Origin: Paratinospora sagittata
Lineage: Eukaryota; Streptophyta; Magnoliopsida; Ranunculales; Menispermaceae
Direction of reading: 5' to 3'
Assembly (NCBI GenBank): GCA_035771175.1
Contig: CM069608.1
Location: 24,434,519 to 24,498,518, forward strand
Length of the DNA: 64,000 nt
The notes under the pieces were generated by a model. It did not search any database, had not been told where the DNA came from, and worked only from the letters and a program-made list of their open reading frames with translations. How positions within the stretch are numbered: the stretch's first letter is position 1; each line of letters begins with the position of its first letter. Both the position numbers and the translations under genes were made by a program. This document shows, piece by piece, positions 10,806-22,019 of the stretch.

Positions 10806-11942
10806 GTGAGAGTAGTTACGTACATCAACATAGTTTTCCTTATTTTCATCAAATTATTTATTTGTGGCGCATCCATTTTTGAACCTTTGAAATTAGTTCG
10901 TTATTCATTGAACCTAGACACATTTATGGTAACTAGGGTCTTCTGACACTATATAAAATAAGTTGAAAGCATTTTTGTCTATCTCTCTTTCTCTCTCTTT
11001 GGGTTTTCTTTTCAATCTTAAAATTCAAATTTCTCTTTTTTGAGAGAAACCTCTTTGGTTCTTACGGAAGATGAGTGTTTGGTTCTTAAATCCAAAATTC
11101 CCTAGAGTAAGTGTTTTTGTGAAAAAATAATGAGAGAATGAGCTTTAACCATTATCTTCCATCTCTTCTCATTTTTAAAATACCTTACCTAGAGATAGCA
11201 TTTGATTAAGAAAATCATCTTGACCTTGGAGCTTCAATTTTTCCATTATTCATTCAAGTTTTCGACAACATTCAAATGGGCAATATGGGTTCAAAGATAG
11301 GTATATGATTGTAAGATTTCTCAATCCTTGGCTTCATTTTGTATATCTTGTATTGATTAAAATTGTAATATTTTGAACTTCATTGTAATTGTTCCAAGGA
11401 TTTAAAACAAACATTTATGATTTAGTTTCATTGAGTTGTTTCTAGTTGAAACAAATCAAATCAAGTGATTATCAATCACTTCTTGATTTCAAGGTTAGAA
11501 TCATTAGATTAGTTTCATCATTTCTCTTGAAAAGGGTCAAGTGGTTCATCCTTAACCCACGAAAAAGGATATTAGGTTCTTTCTTATCCCACAAAAGAAA
11601 GTAATAGGTTCATCATTAGCCCGTAAAAAGATAAGTTTGTCTTGAACCTGTAAAAAGGTGTTGTAACAATTTGTTCACACTCTTAAAGTGAATCAGGATA
11701 GTGGAATCCTAAAAAGGTTCTCTTTAGGCGTAGACGTAGGAAAAGAGATTTCTAAACCATGTAAAAATCCTTGTGTCTATTGTTTAAATTTCAATATTTT
11801 ATTATTTGATCATTTGATTAAGAAACATTAAGTTGCTCTAAAAAAAGAATTTTTGTAAGACGAAGGCATATTAATTAAAAAATAGTTTTAACTTGCACAA
11901 ATTGGCCAAGACACCCAATTCACCTCCTTCTTGATTATCCAA
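10806..11942 (+). mobile_element. Copia LTR C, plus strand, partial
   Basis: Ends near 11,942 at ATCCAACA after a stretch resembling other SIRE-like LTR ends (ACCCAATTCACC). A TATATAAA box is near 10,951. Part of the sequence (about 11,260-11,760) matches the complement of LTR D at 46,782-47,600, including a decayed version of the CCCGTAAAAG hairpin array near 11,530-11,700. The start is not defined. Confidence 0.5.
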
Positions 11943-12075
11943 CAAAAAACTTCCTCTCTTCTTTGAAAGAAAGCTAGGTTCATCCCATTGTACCTAAAAT
12001 ATGAAAAACAAGAGAACCTAAGAATCACAATCAAGATGAGATAATCAAACATGTGGGTTGAGAGATATTCAACCT
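11943..12075. other. Unassigned spacer
   Basis: Between the end of LTR C and the stop codon of the two-exon gene fragment. I see nothing in it. Confidence 0.3.
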
Positions 12076-12246
12076 TCAAAGATGCCCATTTAGATTATTT
12101 CCACATTGCACTTGCCATTGGCATATTATAACAAAGGCTCTCTTTAGAAATAACTTTGAAGCTAAAATTGGTTGTAGATGATTAGACTGTTCTTTAGGAT
12201 GATCCGGCAACTCTGAGATTAAGTGCTTGTTGGTGAGCATAAGAAC
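12076..12246 (-). pseudogene. Gene fragment, terminal exon (unrecognised)
   Basis: On the minus strand an open stretch of 57 codons begins directly after a good acceptor site (polypyrimidine-poor but ending TATAGCAG at 12,254-12,247) and ends at TGA 12,076-12,078. The peptide contains LMLTNKHLISELPDH and LFLKRAFVIICQW, which look like an ordinary globular protein rather than a retroelement. It joins in phase 0 to the exon at 12,548-12,607. I do not recognise the family. Only these two exons are visible, so this is a captured or left-behind fragment, or the 3' end of a gene whose upstream exons I cannot see. Confidence 0.4.
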
Positions 12247-12254
12247 CTGCTATA

Positions 12255-12273
12255 AACAAACAAACAAACAAAA
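12255..12273. repeat. AAAC microsatellite
   Basis: Four to five tandem AAAC units inside the putative intron between the two exons. Confidence 0.8.
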
Positions 12274-12547
12274 ATTGTTAACCAATGCGGATCATAGATT
12301 ACAATTATTTAAAATATTTTTTTCTTTCACATAGGAGTTGAGCTCACTTCATTATCCTTCTTCCCCCAATACAAATGATTTGACCCATAATAGAAATAAA
12401 CAATAAAGTAAATCATATATGAGTCACTATCTATTTCCATGCTAATACATAATAAGCATAAAGACTATATCAAGAGAAAATACAGAATTGGCAATATAAT
12501 TGGAAGAAAGATATACAATCAGCTTGCAATAGAATAATGTGGCTAAC

Positions 12548-12607
12548 CTGTGATAGGAATACAATTTGCTCCCCTTTGAATTTTGCCAATGAATATCGAG
12601 CCTTTTC
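12548..12607 (-). pseudogene. Gene fragment, upstream exon (unrecognised)
   Basis: A 60-base exon on the minus strand, bounded by an acceptor ending ATTACAG (12,608-12,614) and a donor GTTAGC (12,547-12,542). It encodes 20 residues including LAKFKGEQIVFLSQ in phase 0, and splices in frame to the exon ending at 12,246. The intervening 301 bases have no open frame consistent with the exons. Function is unknown. Confidence 0.4.
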
Positions 12608-12614
12608 CTGTAAT

Positions 12615-13356
12615 TTCAATTGATAGAGAAGTAAACAACTTGTCAATTTAGTAAAGAGCAGAGCTAGGTGAACGGAAATTGGAACATCAAATGGTATAAT
12701 TTTGACGTTTGCACTTTTCCACATTAATTGAGCTGGCAGAAGCCTACTTGACGACAACTTTTGTAATATGACAAAAAAAAGGTTTTAGTTTACATTGGCT
12801 ACTGTAAGCATTAAAAGAGATTATCGTAGACGTTTTTTTGACCGCTGCCTGCAACTAGCCTAAATAGTAACAATATTTATTATTATTTTGTATAATATAT
12901 GTATTTTATGATTATGAAAATTAAATTTTTTTGGGTTCATAAGCTGTAATGTTTTAGCTATTATTTTATTTAAAACTATATTAACATTAAATTAAAATTA
13001 AAGTAATATATATTCTAAACTAAGAATCTCAACAATGTGACTCTAATTAAATTCATATAAATTTTATGGGTATAAAAAAAGATTAATTATTATTCAAATA
13101 ATTATATAAAAATGAGTATATTAAAAATAAAACGATAAGTAATAAATCTAAAATAAGAATATCTATATAACTCATAATTCTACGTTATTTTCATTCTCTA
13201 TTACTTTATTTTAATATAAATACTTTATATAAAAATTTTAAATATGTTTTACATTGAGAGATATAAATGGTTATTATTATAATATCTAATTATTTTCTAA
13301 AGGAAAATGATAAATGAATATATATATATATATATACTTGTTTAAACATCCCACCA

Positions 13357-13390
<34 letters not shown>

Positions 13391-13449
13391 CTACACTCAT
13401 AATCGTTCTTATGAGTAATTATATTAACAAACGTAATATACGTGTACAA
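12615..13449. other. AT-rich intergenic DNA with two AT microsatellites
   Basis: No gene seen. (AT)n tracts occur at about 13,318-13,336 and 13,360-13,388, with AT-rich unique sequence between 12,880 and 13,320. Confidence 0.6.
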
Positions 13450-14863
13450 GTTGAGTACTAGGCGTGACGAGGAATTTAAGGGAATTTAGAATTTAGCGAT
13501 TCAGGTGGGGATGATTCTAGGCCTTCATAATATTTTATTTTGATATATAGATAGGAATGTTAAATTAATTAGGTCTATGATATCATTAGATTGCTTATGC
13601 ATGCTTATTGTACATGATTTTATATATACCATGTTGTGATTGTTAGCCATGATGATATGTGTGTCAACATGATTTTTGTTCTGATCAAATGATAATTGGA
13701 TGCATGCAATTCATGTGGTAATTGAATTCATTTATAAATTATAATGCCTGATAATGAAACGTATGACTTGGAATATTAGCATAGAAAATTTATGCGTTAA
13801 TATTATTATATTTGACATTGTGACATGATACTATGTATAGTAGAATTTGAATATGGTTTGTGAATACAATTAATATCATACATAGGTTGTATGTATGGTG
13901 TGACATCACTAAAGAACACAATTAAGATAAGAATCACACATATGGGACAGTTATTTTAAGGAATATCGCCATTGATTATTATGGGGCAGTTATTCTAAGG
14001 AATATCGCCATTGATTATTATGGGGCAGTTATTCTAAGGAATATCGCCAATGTTTATTATGGGGCAGTTATTCATGATGAATATCGCCAACGAGTTTCTA
14101 ATTTTTGGGTAGTGCCACCCCGTGTTTGATTTCCTAAAGGTACGTGATTCAGAACGTGATAAAATTCTCGACTCAAACAATCTAATGTTGCAACGATTAA
14201 TGTGTGAAACTTGTTTGTAACGTTCTTGTGTATGTATCATAATAAAATGTTGTGAATCGTTTAGATGATCCACTGGGCTTTCAAGCTTACCCCTATTTTT
14301 CACATGTAGGTACTTAGAAAATAAAGTAGCAAGTTGTGACGCGGTTTAGTGATAGAGGTAGGATGGTAATCTGGATAAGATTTTTAATTAGTGAATGAGC
14401 TAATTACTTGTTTGATTTTGTGAACTTCTCATTTGAAAAGGGTTGTATTAACACTAGAAATTTTGATAAAACCTTATTATGATTATTGAAGGGATCGTGA
14501 TTTACTTTAAATGTATACGCTTTGAACTTGAACGTGTCAATTCTACTTGATGAATATGTATTAAAATATTATGTCCATAATGGATGGACAAGGGCAACTA
14601 CCCTCATAATTCACTACAGAAATTTGTATAGTGGAATTATGTGGTCTTTGGTATGAAGATAAAAGGGTATTCGTTTATCTTAACCAGTATGTTGGTTAGA
14701 AGAATATAAATGCATAGTTTTGCAAATTTTATTACTGATATAATGGTTATGGGTTAAGATAGACGGATACGATTAATATTTCGATTTTCAGTAAGTTTTC
14801 TCGACAAAATTAAAATATTCATTAATTTACAAAAAATTAAGTTTTGAAAATCGAGGTGTTACA
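13450..14863 (-). mobile_element. Probable solo/partial LTR F (Tekay-like), minus strand
   Basis: Read on the minus strand it begins at 14,863 with TGTAACACCTCGATTTTC, closely resembling the LTR starts of Y (TGTAACGCCC) and Z (TGTGACGCCCCGAAAATT). The other end is not sharp; TGACGAGG near 13,465 is a candidate. No matching target duplication was found. The minus ORF at 14,034-14,303 crosses the tandem repeat and is not a gene. Confidence 0.45.
13944..14095. repeat. 39-bp tandem repeat, about 4 copies
   Basis: Units start at 13,944, 13,983, 14,022 and 14,061, each beginning GGGCAGTTATT and containing GAATATCGCCA. The middle two are nearly identical; the outer ones have drifted. Confidence 0.9.
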
Positions 14864-15430
14864 CTATAAACGTCCTGAAAGTTATTAAGTTGATTCTAAG
14901 GATGAGGGCGCTCCTATCCAAGTAGCGTCCTGACAATTTTTTCAACTTATAACTATTAGCATCCTTAAAGATAAAAATCATTTAAAAACTTAGAGAACCT
15001 TCAACGAGCTGAAGCAAAGTCAGCGTCCTGACACTTCGAAGGTTGACACAAGAGAGGTCGCTACTTACAAGTAAGCATCCTAAGGAATCAATTCAATTCA
15101 ACCTTGAACGAGTGTCAGCATCCTAATATTTTATCAACGTCTTGACTTATCAAGGCCAGGAGGCCAGTGCTAAAACATTAGCGTCTTGAAAGACTCTATA
15201 AAAATAGTTTTTAATTTTTTGATTAAAGCTCGATAAAACACGATTAAAATCATGGTGTTTTTCTAATAAAATCAAATACTTTAGAAATCATAAAACACCT
15301 TTAAAATGTGATGATCAAAATATGAAAATAATTAAATCTTGCTGAGACTAAATTTGATCGGTAGTCTTTACATTTTAAGCACTGAAGGACTCAGAACTTT
15401 AATTGATGTTCAATAGGCTTGTGAGTATAG
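14864..15430 (-). mobile_element. Fragment of SIRE-like LTR, minus strand
   Basis: Contains the same inverted-pair repeats as LTRs A and B (GGGCGCTCC, AGCGTCCTGA) in reverse orientation, followed by the AT-rich segment that precedes the array in those LTRs. Both ends are truncated, and it abuts LTR F at 14,863/14,864. Confidence 0.65.
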
Positions 15431-16230
15431 TTCCTTGATCTTGATAAATCTGAAACACTTGACAAGATCATTAGATACACAAATTGGAGAAATTTGGAAT
15501 CATCAAAACATTCATGTCATGAGGTTCATTGAGATAACACCCATCACCTTTCAGCCCCCTGAACTTCTTAGCAAAATGGAGTTGTTTAAAGGAAAAATAG
15601 ATCCCTTCAAGAAATGTATAGAACAATGTTATGTTAATATGATGTAAAAAAATATTTTTGGGCTGAAGCTATTAATATTGCTTTTTATGTCATGAATAGA
15701 GTGATGGTTAGGAGAAAACTGAACAAAACTCCTTATGAACTTAGGAAGGGTAGATCTCCTAAAATCGATCATTTAAAAGTATTTGGTTTTAAATGTTATA
15801 TTTTAATGATAAAGACAATCTTCATAAATTTAACCCTAATTTTGATATTGGTATATTTTTAGGGTATGCATCTCACAATAGAGCTTATAGGGTATTCAAC
15901 AAATCCACAAGAACTGTAAAAGAATCAATACATGTAAAATTTGATGAATCTGACCCTAGAATGACTTTAGAAAAGAAAGTAGAACAAGTTAGAATAGATG
16001 ATGATGGTGATGATGAAATCATAAATGATAAACCTGTTGAACATGAATCTAGGGAACCCCAAACTGAACCAGTTGATGAACCACCTAATAACATTAGGTT
16101 ACGTGTAGGTCACCCTCAAGATCAAATCATAGGTGATCCAAACCTAGGTGTAGCCACTAGAGCTTCACTTAGAGATTAAGGGCATGTAGCCTTTGTATCA
16201 CAAATTGAGCCTACTAAGATAGAATAAGCT
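15431..16230 (+). pseudogene. Ty1/copia pol fragment (integrase core to C-terminal linker)
   Basis: A decayed stretch at 15,435-15,650 corresponds to the end of the integrase core. It is followed by motifs such as FWAEAIN, YVMNRV, NKTPYEL and GIFLGYASHNRAYRVFNK, typical of SIRE-like copia integrase C-termini. From 15,793 to 16,179 the frame is open for 128 codons, ending in an acidic linker with a PEPP-rich stretch. The same region in element A is at 25,170-25,547. It lacks start, LTRs and reverse transcriptase, and stops abruptly near 16,230 against an unrelated element. Confidence 0.8.
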
Positions 16231-17826
16231 TTAGCTTATGAAAAACAAAGACTGGCTCTCCAAGTACCTAAAAGACAACCCTCTTGCCGAAGCAATCAAT
16301 GTGAGTGTGATACTCTGCCAGCCAATCCATACCCAATATGGAATCAAACTCGAGGAACTTAAGACTCTAAGGTCAACAGACATCTCATGGTCCTCGAATC
16401 TCACAATGCATCCCACACATACCATGTTAGGGTAAATCCTCTCACCGGCTGCCGTACTCAAAATCAACGGCGTACTAGTCCTAACAGTAGACAAACTCAA
16501 TCTATCTACCACACTACCAGAAATAAACGACATAGTAGAACCAAAATCAATCAAAACATACATCATCGGATCACAAATGCTGATTGTACCTTCTATTAAC
16601 TGCTTGTTGGCCTCGAGATCTGCATGCGTAACAGCTCTGGCCTGCTCTCTGGTAGGAATTGGTGTAGGACTATACAGGCCAAAAGACGCCTTCTATGGAT
16701 ACTGGCTCCTCTTTTGCCCCGGAGCCCCGCAACCAAAACAAACAATCTGTCTTAGTGCTCTAGGTGCTAAAGATACAACCTACGACTCAGCCCTGACTGT
16801 CTGTTGTCAACCAGATTTGACAAAACTCTGCTGCTACTGGGATCGACCAGAAATTTGAACACTCTGGCCCACAACTGGTGGTACCACTGATACTGGAGTG
16901 GAGGCCACATACGCCTCATATTCACAGCCACTGGATCTCAGCCTCTTGCTACGTTGGCCCCTTCTGTCACTAAAATATTGCACCCCTGGCCCTATCGACT
17001 ATGTCTGAACTGAATGAGCTGCTGGTGTCTAGACTACGACGTGCAACCTCTTTCGTGAATTTGCCTCTACGGCCTCAAAATCTGCGACCTGCCTCAACTC
17101 CTGCGCATAAGTTTGTACGCTGGCTATTGCCAAACCCTAGCGAATACGGTCTCAAAAATCGTCCCATATCCTCTGCATCCTCAGCTTATCGGTAGACACC
17201 ATCTCTGGAGCAAAGAGTGCAAACCTGTTGAACTCTTGCTCATACTCCCTGACAGACATACTACCCTGGGTCAGATGTAGGAACTGGATCTGACATTGAT
17301 CCCTCTTGGCCTGTGGATAGAACTCCTCAAGGAAAAACTCCTTGAGTCTAGCCCAAGTCCGAATCTCACCCTCTGTACGCTCCAATCTTTCCCACCATTT
17401 GATTTCCATATCAATAAGCTTGAACCTGGCAAGCTTGACCTTATTGTGTTCAAGAGCCCTCATGTCATTGAAAATGGTCTCTATCCGAGTCCACAATCCC
17501 TCAGCAAGCTCTAAGTCAAGACCCCCCGAAAATTCAACTGAATTTCTATACTTGAAGGCTTTCATAACCTTCTCATAACGATATTTCTCTGCCCTCTCAG
17601 CCTCAATTTCCCCAACTATAGCATACTAGACCCCAGCTGGTCCTGCCTGATTTGCCTGATCCCTTACTGCTGCTACACTACTTTGCTCTGTAGCCGCTGC
17701 TATATTACCATGCGGTGGTGGCCTAACACCCTGCGTATGGCCTAGCAACTCGAGGATCTGGGCCTGCTGCTGCTGAGTGACCTCTAAGACTGTCTCAATA
17801 CGCCTAAGGCATTCCTCTGGGTCCAT
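16231..17826 (-). pseudogene. Tekay-like gag-protease pseudogene (element Y2)
   Basis: Starts at ATG 17,826 (MDPEECLRR). An in-frame TAG at 17,626-17,628 precedes the main gag domain at 17,565-17,152 (WWERLE, FLEEFYPQAKRD, GSMSVREYEQEFNRFALFAPEMV). After more stops, a degraded zinc knuckle near 16,714-16,745 keeps CFGC but lacks the His and last Cys. The protease follows at 16,566-16,231, with its active site as DFGS, not the usual D(S/T/A)GS. Gag forms the particle; the protease would cleave the polyprotein. Truncated near 16,231, so reverse transcriptase, RNase H and integrase are absent. Gag resembles that of element Z but is diverged. Confidence 0.85.
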
Positions 17827-17997
17827 GGCTGATCCCCCTCTTTCCTCTATTGTAAATATCTAAAATTCACAAATAAGGAAAAGCTCAATCAGGATCACCA
17901 TCCAAGAGAAGTTATCCGTAAGATAACTACCCATAAAAGCAATCATAATATCGTATAAGTCTTTTATTCTTTTTGAGGTTTTTAACCTAAAACACTC

Positions 17998-18009
17998 ACT
18001 CTGATACCA
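17998..18009 (-). promoter_or_regulatory. Primer binding site of Y2 (initiator tRNA-Met)
   Basis: The complement reads TGGTATCAGAGT, one base from the usual TGGTATCAGAGC that pairs with the 3' end of initiator tRNA-Met. It lies four bases from the LTR end at 18,014. Confidence 0.85.
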
Positions 18010-18013
18010 AAGT

Positions 18014-20846
18014 TATCACGACCCACTATACGTAACGTCATGACCAGCACAGAATCCCCGAGTATACCCTTCATCGGTACACCCGACGTCCCGTCAGCCT
18101 AATATAACACGAATCCCAAAATGAAAGATAATCCTATCAAGCATCCATCTAAATATAATCAACGATGAAATAAACATAATATATCTCCAATTTACCAAAA
18201 ATAAAATTTCTTAAGTCCACAAGATATACAAAACCCAACACATCCCAACTATGTGTTAAATATACATATACTAGGTGTTATCATGTACATAATATCAAAA
18301 TACAAAAGAAAATGTACAACACCTACATTAACAAAACTGAAGGGATGCTCCGCAATCAAACCTTCCCTTTACCCTTCCTATCAGATCCTGAAAGAAAAGG
18401 ATGAGGTCAAGCTTTCCCTTTACCCTTCCTATCAGATCTTGAAAGAAAAGGGTGAGGTGTGAGCTACAACAAGTTTAGTGAGTGTCATTTACAAGTGGAA
18501 ATATACATGCATTTATAAAAGCATGGTAAGATCATAAAAACATTTGAAGTATCATGGTGATGAAATAAGATTACATACATGCTAACACAATGCATAATGT
18601 CATGAATAAGACAATGCATATCATTTGTAATCATGCACATGCAATCCTAACACCTCCTGAGCAAGGGGTCAAAGGCCTGGTCTGCGACACAATGCCCGAT
18701 CCGACACACAATACTCGTATTCTAATAGGATTTATGGGATCGTGCAATACGTAGGATTAGCCTAAGCTAACCTACCTATACACAAGCCATAAAATCCTCT
18801 GCAAGGTACACAATTGGGATCGCAGCTAGACTTACAAGAATTCTCAAAAAGGGAACCCCAACTAGGAGCCTCAACCCAAATTGCGATCCCAATTGACTAT
18901 GTTCAAATATATTTCATGGAATATTAAAATATGCATAACACTTATATATATCAATTCAAATCAGTTTAAGTAATAGAATGCCACATATAAAGAAATCTAA
19001 AAGTAAAGAACACTCACACTTGATTGGCAAGAACTAGCCAATCCAATTCCATTTCCAATTACCACAATTCACCCTAAGGCACCAAAGTCTCCAATTGACT
19101 ATATGGGTTTCTTAAATCAATCACAAGACCCTGAAAATAACATGGTTTACACAAACTGAAAATCAACCATAAAGTGTGCCAAAACTCATGTTCAAACCCA
19201 AATCAAAAGTCAATTAGATTCTATAATAGTCAACCCATGAGCCAATTTTCATATTGCTCAAATTAATTATTTAATATCAATTTAACCCAAAATTAGCCCA
19301 ATTGAATGTAATAGGTTAATCCCTATTATCCAACCACTAGAATACATGACATTCAATCACAATTAGGGTCAATTAGACTATTTATCAAGTAAATTTCATT
19401 AATTGACCAAGTCTAAGTCAAAATCCTCAATTTGGGCAGAATCCCCAAATTACATGCCAATCCCAAAATCACATGGGAATTGCCAAATTATATAGCCTAG
19501 GTCAAAATTTCTCTACACTAGGGTTTCCACTAAACAAAATTAGTAATTTGGAGTGCTATACATCCACAATTACCCATGCATTCATCATAATTCACATGCA
19601 ATTTGAATAGTAAACCCTAGGTCTAAAATTTTAGTTTAGGTCAAATCCATGAAACCCCACCAATTTCTTGTTAGAAATTGGGGGTTTTACCATTTATGGA
19701 CTCTCCATACCATCTAGATTAACATATCTCAAAATCAAAGCCTAAGTCCAACATTGATTTTTCACCACTCCTTTAAATTTTGGGATTTGTAGATGGAAAA
19801 CACCACTTAGGTGTTGCTTGAGGTTAGGGAAGGCCATTAACATGAAAAACAAGCATAACATGGTCCATACATACAAACCCTAGGTCAAGGACCCTAAAAT
19901 TTCGGGATTCATGGAAACCCTAGGTCAAAAATCAGTTTGCATGCATGAAGGAAAGTAATAGAAGGAAGAAAAATGACGAAGAATGGGGAAGAAATGATTA
20001 CCTTGGGTGTTTTTTTGGGCAAAAATCACCAAAAAGACTCCAACTTCACCCCTTTTTCTCCTCTCTCCTTCTTTATCTCCTTCCCAAGCTCTCTAGACCT
20101 CTTAAAAGTGAAAAAAATGAAGAAAACCACGTTCATATGGCTTATATAGAGGTTTTGTTGCATTTTTGGGCCCATATATGAAAGTTAGAAAAATTTGCCA
20201 AAAAATAGATTTTCCTACTGCAATTACTTGCAATTGGATAATCAATTTCTTCCAAACGACTCACCAACATAACATCTTAATCGTTCACAATTGTTATGAG
20301 TCAGTTGCCAACCTTACGGTAAAATTTCAGCTCAATCCAACAGTGGGATTGTGAGATCGTACTGTTTGATCAAAATTGTGCAAGAAAATCTACAAATCCG
20401 TGAAACAGTGTGTGGAGTCTTATAACTCACAGTAGATAACACGGTCAAGATCTTCGTTGTTCATAATGAAGATCTATCAGATAAGAATAAGCCGAATCAA
20501 TTTCAGCTCAATCGGACCACAGATCTAGGAGATCAACTCATTGATGTAATCAGTGACAAAAATTTATTCCTCCATGAAACGAGCTCCATTGATCCAAAAC
20601 ACCATTTTCAACATGTTTCGACGTCGAATGGGTCTCCGATGGTCCTGAAACATCATGCGCACTCTCTATGACCTAAAATCAGGCAAAGACACTCAGATCT
20701 ACACTCGTCGAGCGTCAAATAAGCATACATATATGTATACAAATACACAAAAATATGCATATGTATACAAATACAAATACATATATGGGTACTCTACGGG
20801 TAAACTATGGGTCAAAATGACGTCATCTAAAGGTATGGGTGCTACA
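18014..20846 (-). mobile_element. 5' LTR of Tekay-like element Y2, minus strand
   Basis: On the minus strand it runs from TGTAGCACCC at 20,846 to GTGATA at 18,014, directly followed by the primer site. It matches solo LTR Y1 along most of its length. About 2.83 kb. No 3' LTR is present. At 20,846/20,847 it abuts the truncated LTR of X. Confidence 0.85.
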
Positions 20847-21497
20847 CGCTGCCTAAGTTAGACAATGAAACAAAAAAGTATAAGTATGTAGAAAGTTTTG
20901 GGTTTCAGAGCATACTTGCTTTGGAGAATGACCCTTTTATAGTTGAGGAGGAGTGGCTCGAGCATTAAATGCATTATTCCATCGATATGAGCGATTTGCG
21001 CTTTTCCTCATTAGGATTTGACTCGTGGTTCGATGTCTTGAGATTCGTTATGTGCAATGTCTTAGTTATGACCAATGTGTAGCATTTTAATTTATTGATT
21101 AGGATCTAAGACGTTTTCTAGGTCGAAGGCATAACTCGCCCACTGTCGTAACCCCCCTTGGCCACGACCGAGGGATGATACCTTAGCCATGACCGAGGGG
21201 GTATGTTGGCCATTGCCAAGGTCCCTCAATTGTGGTCGTGGGGGACCCTTGTCTATGGTCGAGGAGGGGACCCTCGACCATGGCTGAGGAGGGAAAAACC
21301 TTTTAGTTGTTCTCAGCTATGGCTGAGGGATGTTCCTAGGCCAAGGTTGAGGTGTGTTTCTCGAGTGCACTTTGGTGTACTTGGCTCCAATTCTCGACTC
21401 GAACTTTTGATTGAATTTTTCTCGATTTTAATCTAACCTTTGGTATTTTCTTTTGGTTCACATTTCGCTATCCTATTCGCCAAGTTTTGGGTGTAAC
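20847..21497 (-). mobile_element. 3' LTR of element X (truncated)
   Basis: On the minus strand it starts TGTTACACCCAAAACTTGG at 21,497. It matches the right-hand copy at 33,905-34,101 plus 36,123-36,395. The 3' end is cut off by Y2. Confidence 0.8.
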
Positions 21498-21513
21498 ATT
21501 AAGCCCCTTGTGA
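21498..21513 (-). promoter_or_regulatory. Polypurine tract of element X
   Basis: The complement reads ACAAGGGGCTTAA directly before the LTR TG. This fixes the minus-strand orientation of X. Confidence 0.65.
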
Positions 21514-21608
21514 GTGAGCTGATATTTTGTGTGTCAGTTTGCTTGCCATTTGAGTAATTTTACTCGGTGTTGCAGGAGTTTTTTAGTTAAGTGAACGCTG
21601 CCTTTGCT

Positions 21609-21616
21609 TATATATA
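21609..21616 (+). promoter_or_regulatory. TATA-like box for the antisense gene of X
   Basis: TATATATA, about 340 bases before ATG 21,959 and just inside the LTR/polypurine-tract boundary, in the same relative place as the box in W. Confidence 0.45.
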
Positions 21617-22019
21617 GGGGATGAGGTTGCCTTCATTTTTTTGTTTTTGGGTTCAAGTTCATCGTTTTGTTTTGGGTTTGGCATAGAGGTTAGTTACTTT
21701 ATTTCTTTTGTTCTTTTTCCTTTTCTTGGTTTAGAGCTTGCGCGAGTTCCTTTAAGTTTAGTTTCTAAAGCTCACATTTGGTGTCGTTTTGTGTTATTTT
21801 ATGCGTTGGACGTTGCACAAGGTTTTTGGGTGCATTTAAGCCCACATTTGGTGTTTTATGTTGCTTGTCAGCTTATGTGAGAATCATGAGTGTCCCAGGG
21901 GACAACCTTGGTTTTTTCTTGGCCTTAAACGCTAGATAGCCAATTTTTTAGTAGCGCGATGGAGTCTTCCTCCTTTAGTTATCATTCTAACAATACCACT
22001 CTTAGCGAGGACGTGTCGT

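Noticed and set aside
12470..12757. A single 95-codon minus-strand ORF as a gene
   Set aside because: Only 12,548-12,607 within it looks coding; the rest is intron-like with splice borders inside the frame.
21641..21880. 79-codon ORF before the X antisense gene
   Set aside because: Low-complexity Phe/Leu reading of a T-rich leader between the TATA-like box and ATG 21,959.
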